Shown here one piece after another: positions 26,252 to 34,509 of a stretch of 64,000 bases of DNA. This DNA is from JAWKIW01 sp046331175 (GTDB lineage Bacteria > Actinomycetota > Acidimicrobiia > Acidimicrobiales > Acidimicrobilacustridaceae). The stretch is from NCBI GenBank assembly GCA_046331175.1, contig JAXLRI010000006.1, forward strand, positions 248,001 to 312,000, read 5' to 3'. Numbering within the stretch: the stretch's first letter is position 1; every line of letters begins with the position of its first letter. A model generated the notes under the pieces. That model was not told the origin of the DNA, made no database searches, and saw only the letters and a program-made list of their open reading frames with translations. A program made the position numbers and the translations under genes.

Positions 26252-26896
26252 CTAGGCCGGCTCGCCGTGCACGTGCCCGTGCCGCCGCACGGGGATCTTG
26301 TCGAGGGCGTCGACCTGGGTGAGGTCGAGGTCGAGCACCACCCGGTCGTCCTCGATCCCGGTGGCCGCCCCCACCGGCACGACGACGTCGACGTGGCGGA
26401 GCCGTCCTTCGCGGAGCACCACGTGGGTGATGTGGCCGTCGTCGGGATCGACGAGGAACTCGTCGACGTGGCCGACCTTGGTGCCGTCGGAGGTGAAGAC
26501 CTCCGAGCCGCGGCGGATGGTGACCTCGCCCTTGGGCACCCGCTCGTGCGACGTGAGCACCCAGCCGTCCATCGGCGTGGCGTAGGGCTCGAGGAACAGC
26601 GCGTCGGGGTCGAAGGCCACCTCGGCGTGGTCGAAGTCCTCGCCCGGGATGTTGTAGTTCGGGGCGTCGAACCGGTCACAGGCGTCGAGCCCGGCGTGGT
26701 CGAGGTCGACCTCGACCACCTCGGCGTCGGCCTGCACCACCGCCGACTCGGGGATGAGGAGCCGGGGACCGAGCCGGTCGTGGGTGAGCACGATGTGGGT
26801 GATGGCCCGGGTCGTGGGGTCGATGATCACGGCGTCCAGCTGGCCGAGGTCGCCGTCGCGACCCCGCACCGTCGCGCCCACGCGCAGCTCACCCAT
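26252..26896 (-). CDS. PRC-barrel domain protein with two barrel units
   Basis: A 214-aa protein with two PRC-barrel-like units: residues 3-75 (VRGRDGDLGQLDAVIIDP, ITHIVLTH, RLLIPESAV) and about 120-195 (VFTSDGTKVGHVDEFLVDP, ITHVVLREG, HVDVVVPVGAA). PRC barrels adjust assembly or localisation in photosynthetic reaction centres, RimM and various adaptor proteins. No catalytic residues are expected. GGGGGAG precedes the ATG. The tail ends in a His-rich HGHVHGEPA. Confidence 0.82.
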   Translation of the reverse strand: MGELRVGATVRGRDGDLGQLDAVIIDPTTRAITHIVLTHDRLGPRLLIPESAVVQADAEVVEVDLDHAGLDACDRFDAPNYNIPGEDFDHAEVAFDPDALFLEPYATPMDGWVLTSHERVPKGEVTIRRGSEVFTSDGTKVGHVDEFLVDPDDGHITHVVLREGRLRHVDVVVPVGAATGIEDDRVVLDLDLTQVDALDKIPVRRHGHVHGEPA

Positions 26897-27023
26897 GCTC
26901 TCCCCCGGTCGCTCGGTCCACCGGCACGCCGCCGGACGATCGGCATCGTAGACGCCTCGACCGACGGCCCCCGCGACTCGTCGGGCGCGTGGCACGCACC
27001 TCCAGGCGGCAGACCGGGTCGGT

Positions 27024-28262
27024 TCAGGTGCCCCGCAGCAGCGACCGGCGGAACAGGGCCAGGCCCACGGCCAGCAGGACGGTGGCCCACACGGCCAGCA
27101 CGAGCAGGTCGACGGCGATGGCCCCGATCCCCTGCCCCTCGAAGATGAGCTTGGTCCAGGCCTCCATCGCCCAGGCGTGGGGCGTCACCGCGAAGCCGAC
27201 CGCTCGCAGGCCGGGGGGCACCACGTCGAGGGGCCACATGCAGCCGCCGAGCATCCCCATGCCGATGGCCACCGGGATGCCGATGGCGCTCGCCTGCTCC
27301 TGGTTGCGCACGACCGAGCCGACGAGCAGGCCGGCGCCGGTCGCCACCAGCGCGAAGAGGATGCCGAGCAGGGCGACGGCCGGCGGCGGCCCCCACGCCA
27401 CGTCGAACAGCACCGCGCCCACGGTCAGCAGCAGGACCGTCTGCACCAGGGCGATGGCGAAGCGCGAGACGCCGGCGCCCAGCACGACGGCCGAGGTGGA
27501 CAGCGGCGCCGACAGCATCCGCCGGGCCACCCCGAGCCGGCGCATCTCCACCAGCGAGCCGCCGGCGGACAGCGAGACGATGAACACGAACAGCACGAGG
27601 TTCGACGGCGCGGTGTACGAGAACTGGTTGGAGCCGGCGGCGACCACCTTGCCGACCGTCCGCGTCTGGACCCCGACCCGCGGCAGCGACCGAGCCACGT
27701 CCTGGGCCGTCGTCACCCCGGCCGCCATGTCGCCGCCGCGCTCGCGCACGGCGAAGGCGGCGGCCGCCATCGGCCCACCCTGCTGCTCGGCGACGCTCTC
27801 GACGGCCGAGCGCACCGCTTGGGTGGAGGTCTGGCTCGGCTCGGCCAGGACCTGGACGGCGACGGACCGGCCGTCCATGAGCGCCGACTGGAAGCCGGCG
27901 GGCACGACCACCGCCGCCACGATGCGGTCGGTGCGCACGTCGGCCTCGGCGTCGGCCGTGGTGGTGTAGTCGGTGGCCGCCACCGTGCCGGCGTCCCGCA
28001 GCTGCTGCACGAACGCCTTCGACACGGCCGACCCGTCGAGGTCGACCACCCCGACCGGGACGCTGCGGGGGGCGGCCCCGAACGTCGAGCCGATGATCAC
28101 CATGACCACCACCGGCATGACCAGGATGAAGAACAGCGCGACCTTGTCGCGCAGCAGGCGGCGGAAGGTCACCGCCGACACCGCCAGCACCGCCCGGACC
28201 GCCGACGGGTGGTCGACCTCGGGCGCCGAGCGCGGCGCCTCGGTGGGGGTCGCCGTGGTCAC
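27024..28262 (-). CDS. ABC-2 type permease (distal subunit of DrrAB-like operon)
   Basis: A 412-aa ABC-2 permease: TM1 (VALFFILVMPVVVMVIIGSTF), an extracytoplasmic domain (about 65-215, GVVDLDGSAVSKAFVQQL), then five helices including the conserved WPLDVVPPGLRAV segment near the C-terminus. The GTG start overlaps the upstream permease stop (GTGA). It is the last gene of an ATPase-permease-permease operon similar to daunorubicin-resistance/YhgE-type exporters. Substrate unknown. Confidence 0.88.
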   Translation of the reverse strand: MTTATPTEAPRSAPEVDHPSAVRAVLAVSAVTFRRLLRDKVALFFILVMPVVVMVIIGSTFGAAPRSVPVGVVDLDGSAVSKAFVQQLRDAGTVAATDYTTTADAEADVRTDRIVAAVVVPAGFQSALMDGRSVAVQVLAEPSQTSTQAVRSAVESVAEQQGGPMAAAAFAVRERGGDMAAGVTTAQDVARSLPRVGVQTRTVGKVVAAGSNQFSYTAPSNLVLFVFIVSLSAGGSLVEMRRLGVARRMLSAPLSTSAVVLGAGVSRFAIALVQTVLLLTVGAVLFDVAWGPPPAVALLGILFALVATGAGLLVGSVVRNQEQASAIGIPVAIGMGMLGGCMWPLDVVPPGLRAVGFAVTPHAWAMEAWTKLIFEGQGIGAIAVDLLVLAVWATVLLAVGLALFRRSLLRGT

Positions 28263-29428
28263 GACGCCACCTTCCGCCGCAGGGCGCCCATCCCGACGGT
28301 CCCGCACACCAGCCCGATGGCCACGAGCACCCCGACCGCCGGGAGCACGTCGACGAGACCGGCGCCGGCCGAGCCGATGCGGGTGAACGACCGGAGCGCC
28401 CACCCGTTGGGCGTGAGCAGCGAGAGCTTCTCGAACAGCGGCGGCAGCGTGCCCGGGGCGAGGAAGTTCCCCCCGAGGAGCGCCAGCACGAAGGCCACCA
28501 TCGACACCATGCCGTCGGCCTGGGCGTCGGTGCGGGCCAGGCCGGTGATGAGCACCGAGATGCCCGACACCGCGAACACGGTGGCCAAGATGATGGCCAC
28601 GACGGCCACCGGGTCGCCCCAGGAGACCCGGAACACCACCACGGTGACCAGCCACACGACGACGAGGCTCGCCAGCCCGAGGACGAGGACCCCGCCGGTC
28701 TTGCCCAGCAGGATGGACGAGTCCGAGATCGGCCCCGACCGGATGCGGGCCAGCGTGCCGTCGTCGCGCTCGCGGATCAGGCTGCGGGCTCCGGCCCCCA
28801 GCGTGAAGAACAGGAACAGGATGGCCATCGACGGGGCGAAGTAGGCGACGGGGCTGTAGCGGCCCTGCACCTCGCCGAGCTCGACGGTGATGGGCAGCTG
28901 CACCCCTTGGGCGTCCTGGACCAGGCGGGGCAGGGTGGCGGCGTCGGGCGGGGTGCCGGTGGCCAGCGCGGTGGCCACCGCCAGGCGGGCGGCGTTCACG
29001 CGAGCGGCGATGCCGTCGGCCACGGCGCGGGTGATGTCGCCCGACACCCGCTTGTTGGGGTCGAAGAGCACGTCGAGGTCCACGGGCTGCGAGCGGTCGA
29101 CCGCGGCGCCGAAGCCGGCGGGCAGCACGATCACGCCGTCGACCTCGCCGGCGGCCAGCTGCGCCTCGGCGTCGCCGGCGGGGACCGCCACGAACGACAC
29201 GGCCCCGCCCGCGTCGGCGCCGACGAGCCCCTCGGCGATGGCCCGCGACATGGGCGTTCCGTCGGCGTCGGCGATCCCGATGCGGGCCTTCACGTCGAAG
29301 CCCCCGCCGAAGGCGAGGCCGATGATGGCCGCGAACACGATCGGAGCGAGCAGCCCCTGCACGAGGAAGGAGCGGTCGCGCACCCTCCGCCGCAGGTCGT
29401 TGCGGGCGATGACGAGGGCGCCGGGCAC
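28259..29428 (-). CDS. ABC-2 type permease (first subunit of DrrAB-like operon)
   Basis: A 389-aa permease with one N-terminal helix (GLLAPIVFAAIIGLAFGG), an extracytoplasmic domain with IGIADADGTPMSRAIAEGL, and a C-terminal five-helix ABC-2 core containing IRERDDGTLARIRSGPIS and the FLAPGTLPPLFEKLSLLTPN segment. The GTG lies 2 nt beyond the ATPase stop, and its own stop overlaps the next permease start. The close pairing of two different permeases implies a heterodimer. Confidence 0.87.
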   Translation of the reverse strand: MPGALVIARNDLRRRVRDRSFLVQGLLAPIVFAAIIGLAFGGGFDVKARIGIADADGTPMSRAIAEGLVGADAGGAVSFVAVPAGDAEAQLAAGEVDGVIVLPAGFGAAVDRSQPVDLDVLFDPNKRVSGDITRAVADGIAARVNAARLAVATALATGTPPDAATLPRLVQDAQGVQLPITVELGEVQGRYSPVAYFAPSMAILFLFFTLGAGARSLIRERDDGTLARIRSGPISDSSILLGKTGGVLVLGLASLVVVWLVTVVVFRVSWGDPVAVVAIILATVFAVSGISVLITGLARTDAQADGMVSMVAFVLALLGGNFLAPGTLPPLFEKLSLLTPNGWALRSFTRIGSAGAGLVDVLPAVGVLVAIGLVCGTVGMGALRRKVAS

Positions 29429-29430
29429 CG

Positions 29431-30375
29431 CTAGTCCCGCAGGGCCTTGCCGGTGAGGTGCAGGAAGACGGCCTCGAGGTCGGGCTCGACGACCTCGATG
29501 GAGCCCACCTGCGCCCCGAGCCGCTCGGCGGCCTCGACCACGCCCACGAGCACGCGACCACCGTCGTCGGCCAGCAGCTCGACCACCCCGTCGCCGGGCG
29601 TGGCGCCCTGCACCAGGTCGAGCGCCCGGCAGGCCTCGGCGAGGGCGGCGAGGTCGCCGACCGCCTCGACCCGGATGCGAGTGTGCTCGTCGATCCGCTC
29701 GAGGAGCTCGCGACGGGTCCCCTCGGCCACGAGCCGACCCTCGTCGATGATGCCGACGCGGTCGCAGAGCCGCTCGGCCTCCTCCATGTAGTGGGTGGTG
29801 TAGAGCACCGACAGCCCGTGGCCGCCGAGGACCTCGATGGACTCGAGGATGGCGTTGCGGCTCTGGGGGTCGACGCCGACGGTGGGCTCGTCGAGCACCA
29901 GCAGCTTCGGCTCGTGCAGCAGGCCGGCGGCGATGTTGGCCCGGCGCTTCATGCCGCCCGAGTAGCTCTCGACCCGGTCGTCGGCGCGATCGGCCAGGCC
30001 CACCGTGTCGAGCACCTCGGCGATGCGGCGGGCGAGGCGGTCCTTGGCCATCCCCTGCAGGCGGCCGAAGAAGGCGAGGTTCTCGCGCGCCGACAGGTCG
30101 GGGTACAGGGCGATGTCCTGGGGCACGAGCCCGATCGCCGACTTGGCCTCCACCGCGCCGGCCGTCAGGGGGCGGCCCGCCACCCGCACGGCCCCGGCAT
30201 CGGGCACGAGCAGCCCGCACAGCATCGAGATGGTCGTGGTCTTGCCGGCGCCGTTGGGCCCGAGCAGGCCGAAGGTCTCGCCCTCGGCGATCGAGAAGCC
30301 GACCCCGTCGACCACGGTCCGGTCGCCGAACCGCTTCACCAGCCCCTCGCACGCCAAGACCGGCTCACCGCTCAC
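29431..30375 (-). CDS. ABC transporter ATP-binding protein (DrrA-like)
   Basis: A 314-aa ATPase: Walker A GPNGAGKTTT, Q-loop LVPQDIALYPDLSARENL, signature YSGGMKRRANIA, Walker B LLVLDEPTVGVD and H-loop TTHYMEEAERL. A C-terminal extension of about 80 residues (from 235) is typical of the DrrA/antibiotic-export group. First gene of a three-gene exporter operon. The GTG start has TAGGTT 6 nt upstream and no ribosome binding site, suggesting a leaderless mRNA. Confidence 0.92.
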   Translation of the reverse strand: MSGEPVLACEGLVKRFGDRTVVDGVGFSIAEGETFGLLGPNGAGKTTTISMLCGLLVPDAGAVRVAGRPLTAGAVEAKSAIGLVPQDIALYPDLSARENLAFFGRLQGMAKDRLARRIAEVLDTVGLADRADDRVESYSGGMKRRANIAAGLLHEPKLLVLDEPTVGVDPQSRNAILESIEVLGGHGLSVLYTTHYMEEAERLCDRVGIIDEGRLVAEGTRRELLERIDEHTRIRVEAVGDLAALAEACRALDLVQGATPGDGVVELLADDGGRVLVGVVEAAERLGAQVGSIEVVEPDLEAVFLHLTGKALRD

Positions 30376-30381
30376 GCCGAG

Positions 30382-30387
30382 AACCTA
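30382..30387 (-). promoter_or_regulatory. -10 element of leaderless promoter (DrrA-like operon)
   Basis: TAGGTT on the minus strand ends 6 nt before the GTG of the ATPase gene; no Shine-Dalgarno sequence intervenes. Confidence 0.45.
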
Positions 30388-30498
30388 CTCGGCGTCCCGC
30401 GCCGGCCCGGCGGCCGAGCCCCCACCGATCCGCGCGCGGTCCCGCGCCCGGACGAGCGCGCCCCGTCGAACCTGGCGGCGCCGGCCGCGGCGAGCCGC

Positions 30499-32307
30499 CT
30501 ACCCGTAGATCTCGTCGATCTCGATCTCGTAGCGGGCGAGGACGCCGCGGCGCTTGAGCTTGGAGGTGGGCGTGAGCACGTCGGAGTCGGGCAGCCACTC
30601 CTCGCCGATGATGTGGACCTTCTTGACCCGCTCTGCGTTGTTGAACTCGGCCATGACCTCGGCGAGGCCACGCTCGATCTCGGCCACGATCACCTCGTTG
30701 GTGGCCAGGTCGGCGAGCGACCCGAACTCGACGCCGTTGGCCGACGCCCAGGCGGGGGCGACCTCGGGATCGAGCACCACCAGCGCCGACACGAACGGCT
30801 TCTGGTCGCCCACCGCACAGGCCTGGCCGACCAGCGGGATCATCTTCAGCGCCGCCTCGAGGTTGGCGGGCGAGATGTTCTTGCCGCCGGCGGTGATGAT
30901 CAGCTCCTTCTTGCGGTCGACGATCTTGAAGTAGCCGTCCTCGTCGACCACGCCGATGTCACCCGAGTGCAGCCACCCGTCGTCGTCGAGCGCCTCGGCC
31001 GTCTTCTCGGGCTCCTTCAGGTAGCCCTGGAAGACGTTGCCACCGCGACAGATGATCTCGCCGTCGTCGGCCAGCTTGACCTCGCAGCCGGGGATGGCGG
31101 GACCGACGGTGCCGGGCTTGACCCGGTTCGCGGTCCAGGTCATCGGCCCCGACGACTCGGACATGCCGTAGATCTCCGACAAGGGGATGCCGATGGCGCG
31201 GAACCACCGCAGGATGTCGGCGGGGATCGGCGCGGCGCCGGTGATGGCGGCCTCGCACTCGTCGAGGCCGACCAGCCCGCGCACGCCGGCGAACACCGAC
31301 TGCAGGAAGTCCCAGGTGGCCACCTCCTCGTCGGTGGCCGTGCCCCAGTCGACCTTCTCGGCCAGCGGGGTGGCGGCGGCGACGCCGTCGTTGAACTGCT
31401 GGGCCTTCTCGGGATCGGCCGCCAGGGCGGCGTTCACACCGGCGTAGATCTTCTCCCAGACCCGCGGGACGCCGAACAGGAAGTTGGGGCGCACCTCGCG
31501 GAGGTACTCGGCGATGCGCGACGGGTCGGGGCAGGTGGTGACCGTGTAGCCGAGGAAGGCGCCCTGGTAGTGGCTGGTCATGCGCTCGGCGATGTGGGCC
31601 ATCGGCAGGTACGAGACGGCCCGCTTCCCGGAGTAGTCGTCGAAGGGCAGCACCAGGCGCAGGCTCTCGACGGTCCAGGCGATGTTGCGGTGGGTGAGCA
31701 TCACGCCCTTGGGCGGCCCGGTGGTGCCCGAGGTGTAGATCATGGTGGCGAGGTGGTCGGGCGAGCAGACCTGGGCGGCCTCGACGAGGTCGGCCGGCTC
31801 GTTGTCGAACAGCGACCCGGCCTGGAGCACGTCGTCGGGGGCGAGGCCGTCGGGGTCGTCGAGCACCACGATCGACGCGAGTGCGGGCAGCTCGTCGCGC
31901 ACCTTCAGGAAGCGCTCGAGGAACCCGATGTCCTCGACCACCGCCACCACGGCCTCGGAGTGGTTGACCAGGTACTCGACCTGCTCGGGCGACGAGGAGT
32001 TGTAGATCGACACGGGGGTGGCGCCGACGAAGTAGGCGGCGACGTCGACGACGTGGAAGTCGGGGATGTTGCGCATCATCAGCACGATGCGCTGGCCGTC
32101 CTGCACGCCGAGGTTCCGCAGGCCGGTGACCACCCGGGCCACCCGGTCGGCGTAGTCGCGGAAGGTCCACTCGCCCCAGGAGTCGTCGTCGCGGCGCCAG
32201 CGCAGCGCCACCAGGTCGGCGTGGCGCTCGACCGTCTCGAGGAACCGGCTGGGGACCGTCTGGCCCTCGACCGTCTGCAGGATCTCGTCGTCAGTCACCG
32301 TGGCCAT
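30499..32307 (-). CDS. Long-chain fatty acid-CoA ligase (FadD15-like)
   Basis: A 602-aa ANL-superfamily ligase that activates fatty acids with ATP and CoA. The P-loop-like motif is YTSGTTGPPKGVMLTH, the adenylate motif IYGMSESSG, the hinge DRKKELIITAGGKNISP, and DGWLHSGDIG precedes it; the C-terminal lysine is in TPTSKLKRRGVL. The length and the insertion between motifs (about 285-340) match long-chain enzymes of the FadD15 type. The ATG follows GGGGGGATC. It is divergent from a thiolase gene, and a palindromic operator lies between them, so both may belong to one fatty-acid regulon. Confidence 0.93.
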   Translation of the reverse strand: MATVTDDEILQTVEGQTVPSRFLETVERHADLVALRWRRDDDSWGEWTFRDYADRVARVVTGLRNLGVQDGQRIVLMMRNIPDFHVVDVAAYFVGATPVSIYNSSSPEQVEYLVNHSEAVVAVVEDIGFLERFLKVRDELPALASIVVLDDPDGLAPDDVLQAGSLFDNEPADLVEAAQVCSPDHLATMIYTSGTTGPPKGVMLTHRNIAWTVESLRLVLPFDDYSGKRAVSYLPMAHIAERMTSHYQGAFLGYTVTTCPDPSRIAEYLREVRPNFLFGVPRVWEKIYAGVNAALAADPEKAQQFNDGVAAATPLAEKVDWGTATDEEVATWDFLQSVFAGVRGLVGLDECEAAITGAAPIPADILRWFRAIGIPLSEIYGMSESSGPMTWTANRVKPGTVGPAIPGCEVKLADDGEIICRGGNVFQGYLKEPEKTAEALDDDGWLHSGDIGVVDEDGYFKIVDRKKELIITAGGKNISPANLEAALKMIPLVGQACAVGDQKPFVSALVVLDPEVAPAWASANGVEFGSLADLATNEVIVAEIERGLAEVMAEFNNAERVKKVHIIGEEWLPDSDVLTPTSKLKRRGVLARYEIEIDEIYG

Positions 32308-32463
32308 GGCCGATCCCCCCAGGGTCGTCGTCGGTTCGTCGACGGCGGTTCGTCGACGGCACCGGCCGGCGTGCCCGCCCGGCCGGTGCGGGGCCCGAGG
32401 GTACCGAGTGCTGCGGGCCCGCGCCGCGGCGAGGTTGCGTCGGATCCCCGCCCTGGGCAGACT

Positions 32464-32481
32464 CTTGACCGTGCGGTCTAG
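32464..32481. promoter_or_regulatory. Imperfect 18-bp palindrome, TetR-type operator candidate
   Basis: CTTGACCGTGCGGTCTAG is an inverted repeat (7 of 8 positions match, 2-bp centre) in the 252-bp space between the divergent acyl-CoA ligase and thiolase genes, about 80 bp before the thiolase start. GACCG-type half-sites are common for TetR-family fatty-acid regulators; no regulator gene is adjacent. Confidence 0.45.
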
Positions 32482-32559
32482 TTTTTCCGCTCGCACCCCG
32501 ACCACCCCGGGCACCCGTCGCGGGCCCGAGGGACCTCTGTCCTCCAAAGGAGCCCATCC

Positions 32560-33756
32560 ATGCCCACCGCAGTGATCGTCGACGCCGTGCGGACCGCCGG
32601 CGGCAAGCGCAACGGCAAGCTGTCGGGCTGGCACCCGGCCGACCTCGCCGGCGAGGTCCTCAAGGCGCTGGCCGAGCGCAACGACCTCGACCCCGCCCTC
32701 GTCGAGGACGTCATCATGGGCTGCGTCATGCAGGTCGGCGCCCAGTCGCTCAACGTCGGGCGCAACGCGGTGCTCGCCGCCGGGTGGCCCGAGTCGGTGC
32801 CCGCCACCACCATCGACCGCCAGTGCGGGTCGTCGCAGCAGTCGGCCCACTTCGGCGCCCAGGGCGTCATGGCCGGTGCCTACGACATCGTCGTGGCTGC
32901 CGGCGTCGAGGTCATGAGCCTCGTCCCGATGGGCGCCTCCGCCATGGTCAAGGACGTCGGCTTCCCGTTCGGCGACAACATGGGCCTGCGCTACGCCGAC
33001 CGCGGCGGCCTCGTGCCCCAGGGCATCTCCGCCGAGATCATCGCCGACAAGTGGGGCCTCAGCCGCGACGACCTCGACGCCTTCGGTGCCCAGAGCCAGC
33101 AGCGTGCGCTCAAGGCCCAGGAGGAGGGCCGGTTCGACAACGAGATCGTCCCGGTCAAGGCCAAGCCCCGCGACAAGGAGACCGGCGCCCTCATCGAGAC
33201 CGATGAGATCTTCACCGCCGACGAGGGCGTGCGCCCCGGCACCACCGCCGAGACGCTCGGCAACCTGAAGCCGGCCTTCAAGCCCGACGGCAAGGTGACC
33301 GCCGGCAACAGCTCGCAGATCACCGACGGCGCCTCGGCCGCCCTGATCATGAGCGAGGAGAAGGCCAAGGAGCTCGGCCTGACCCCGCGGGCCCGCTTCC
33401 ACACCTTCGCCCTGGCCGGCGTCGACCCGATCGAGATGCTGACCGGCCCGATCCCCGCCACCCAGAAGGCGCTCGAGAAGTCGGGGCTGTCGATGGACGA
33501 CATCGACCTGGTCGAGATCAACGAGGCGTTCGCCTCCGTGGTGCTGGCCTGGGAGAAGGAGCTGCACCCCGACATGGCGAAGGTGAACGTCAACGGCGGC
33601 GCCATCGCCCTCGGCCACCCGCTCGGGTGCTCGGGCACCAAGCTGCTGGCGACCCTGCTCAACGAGCTGGAGCGCACCGGCGGCCGCTACGGCCTCCAGA
33701 CGATGTGCGAGGGCGGGGGCATGGCCAACGCCACCATCATCGAGCGCCTGGGCTGA
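32560..33756 (+). CDS. Thiolase (acetyl-CoA acetyltransferase)
   Basis: A 398-aa thiolase. The acyl-accepting Cys is in RQCGSSQQ (about residue 89), the NEAF loop in LVEINEAFASVV, the conserved His in GGAIALGHPLGCSGTKLL, and the second catalytic cysteine in MCEGGGMA. It either cleaves 3-ketoacyl-CoA in beta-oxidation or condenses acetyl-CoA; the divergent acyl-CoA ligase favours the former. The ATG follows AAAGGAG. Its last codons (ANATIIERLG and stop) are duplicated downstream, in full at 33818-33851 and in part twice more. Confidence 0.93.
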   Translation: MPTAVIVDAVRTAGGKRNGKLSGWHPADLAGEVLKALAERNDLDPALVEDVIMGCVMQVGAQSLNVGRNAVLAAGWPESVPATTIDRQCGSSQQSAHFGAQGVMAGAYDIVVAAGVEVMSLVPMGASAMVKDVGFPFGDNMGLRYADRGGLVPQGISAEIIADKWGLSRDDLDAFGAQSQQRALKAQEEGRFDNEIVPVKAKPRDKETGALIETDEIFTADEGVRPGTTAETLGNLKPAFKPDGKVTAGNSSQITDGASAALIMSEEKAKELGLTPRARFHTFALAGVDPIEMLTGPIPATQKALEKSGLSMDDIDLVEINEAFASVVLAWEKELHPDMAKVNVNGGAIALGHPLGCSGTKLLATLLNELERTGGRYGLQTMCEGGGMANATIIERLG

Positions 33757-33908
33757 ACCCGTCGGAGGCGCCGGTCCGGGCGTTGGCCCTCCCGCCGCAG
33801 GCGGGAGCAGACGACCCGGCCAACGCCACCATCATCGAGCGCCTGGGCTGAAGCAGTCGGTGTCGTCGAGCGCCTGGGCTGAGCCAACCGCTCGAGCGCC
33901 TGGGCTGA
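33723..33908 (+). repeat. Reiterated copies of the thiolase 3' end
   Basis: The last 34 bp of the thiolase gene (33723-33756) recur exactly at 33818-33851, 95 bp downstream and therefore in another frame. The terminal 16-mer CGAGCGCCTGGGCTGA recurs again at 33867-33882 and 33893-33908, giving four copies each ending in TGA. Between copies 1 and 2 lies a perfect hairpin (CTCCCGCC, 33789-33796, with GGCGGGAG, 33800-33807). An 8-bp inverted copy (GGCGCTCG) is at 33941-33948. Confidence 0.92.
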
Positions 33909-33962
33909 ACCACCGTTCGGTCCACGCTGGATACGGGCCTGGCGCTCGGAGTTCCTAGGCTG

Positions 33963-33988
33963 GAGGGGCACCCCACGGGGTGCCCCTC
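33963..33988. terminator. Perfect 11-bp hairpin between thiolase and zinc-ribbon gene
   Basis: GAGGGGCACCC (33963-33973) and GGGTGCCCCTC (33978-33988) form a perfect stem around CACG. It lies between the thiolase repeats and the next gene, just after a TAGGCT at 33956-33961. It could end thiolase transcription, or, if TAGGCT is a -10, form the 5' leader of the small membrane protein mRNA. Confidence 0.5.
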
Positions 33989-34012
33989 TCGCATTCCGCC
34001 GGAAGGTCCCGC

Positions 34013-34267
34013 ATGGGCACGCTGATCCGCATCGTCATCGCCGCCGCCGTGGCGGTGCTCATCATCAAGGTGGGGCTGACGATCCTGCGCGGCCTGGCCC
34101 AGCCGATCCCCGAGCCGCCGCCCCCGGGCGAGCTGCGCAAGGTCAAGATCATGTACCGCTGCTCGCTGTGCGGGGCCGAGGTGCGCATGACGGTGGCCCC
34201 CGAGGAGGACCCCCAGCCGCCCCGGCATTGCCAGGAGGACATGGAGCTGGTCGCCCCCATCGAGTAG
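34013..34267 (+). CDS. Small membrane-anchored zinc-ribbon-like protein
   Basis: An 84-aa protein: one N-terminal transmembrane helix (about 4-28, LIRIVIAAAVAVLIIKVGL), a proline-rich linker, then a short domain with a C-x-x-C pair (YRCSLCGAEVRM) and a later CQEDM cysteine plus nearby His that could complete a zinc site. Function unknown. ATG 34013 follows GGAAGG. It precedes the DnaA-box-like spacer and faces crgA. Confidence 0.7.
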   Translation: MGTLIRIVIAAAVAVLIIKVGLTILRGLAQPIPEPPPPGELRKVKIMYRCSLCGAEVRMTVAPEEDPQPPRHCQEDMELVAPIE

Positions 34268-34319
34268 CGACGGGGTCGACCGCCCGGCGACCGCGCCACC
34301 CCGCCCGACGACGGACCGC

Positions 34320-34489
34320 TCGTCCACAGGGTGTGGACAGCGGTGGGGAGCGAAACCCGGCCGCAACACGGCGTTCGGCGGGTCGCAACCTGGCTGCCAT
34401 CCAAGGGGGACGGCCCTGGGGACAACCTTGTGGGAAGCGCCACCGGGCGGTGGACGGGCCGGATCCGCGCCACGGCGTCGTGTGGACGG
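34320..34489. other. Cluster of DnaA-box-like nonamers in a 242-bp spacer
   Basis: Between the zinc-ribbon gene and crgA the spacer contains TCGTCCACA (34320-34328, plus), CTGTCCACA (34332-34340, minus), TTGTCCCCA (34417-34425, minus), each one mismatch from the actinobacterial DnaA box TTGTCCACA, and CCGTCCACA (34481-34489, minus, two mismatches). The first two face each other as a perfect inverted repeat around GGG. No gene or AT-rich unwinding element is seen, so this is not called an origin. Confidence 0.5.
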
Positions 34490-34509
34490 CCGTCGGCGGC
34501 CCAGCGCCC

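Noticed and set aside
33627..33851. A separate 74-codon gene ending in the thiolase C-terminus
   Set aside because: It is out of frame over the thiolase gene and ends in the duplicated tail only because the tail was copied; no start signal supports it.
34268..34509. Calling the DnaA-box-like cluster oriC
   Set aside because: No AT-rich unwinding region and no dnaA or dnaN gene adjacent; only four imperfect boxes.
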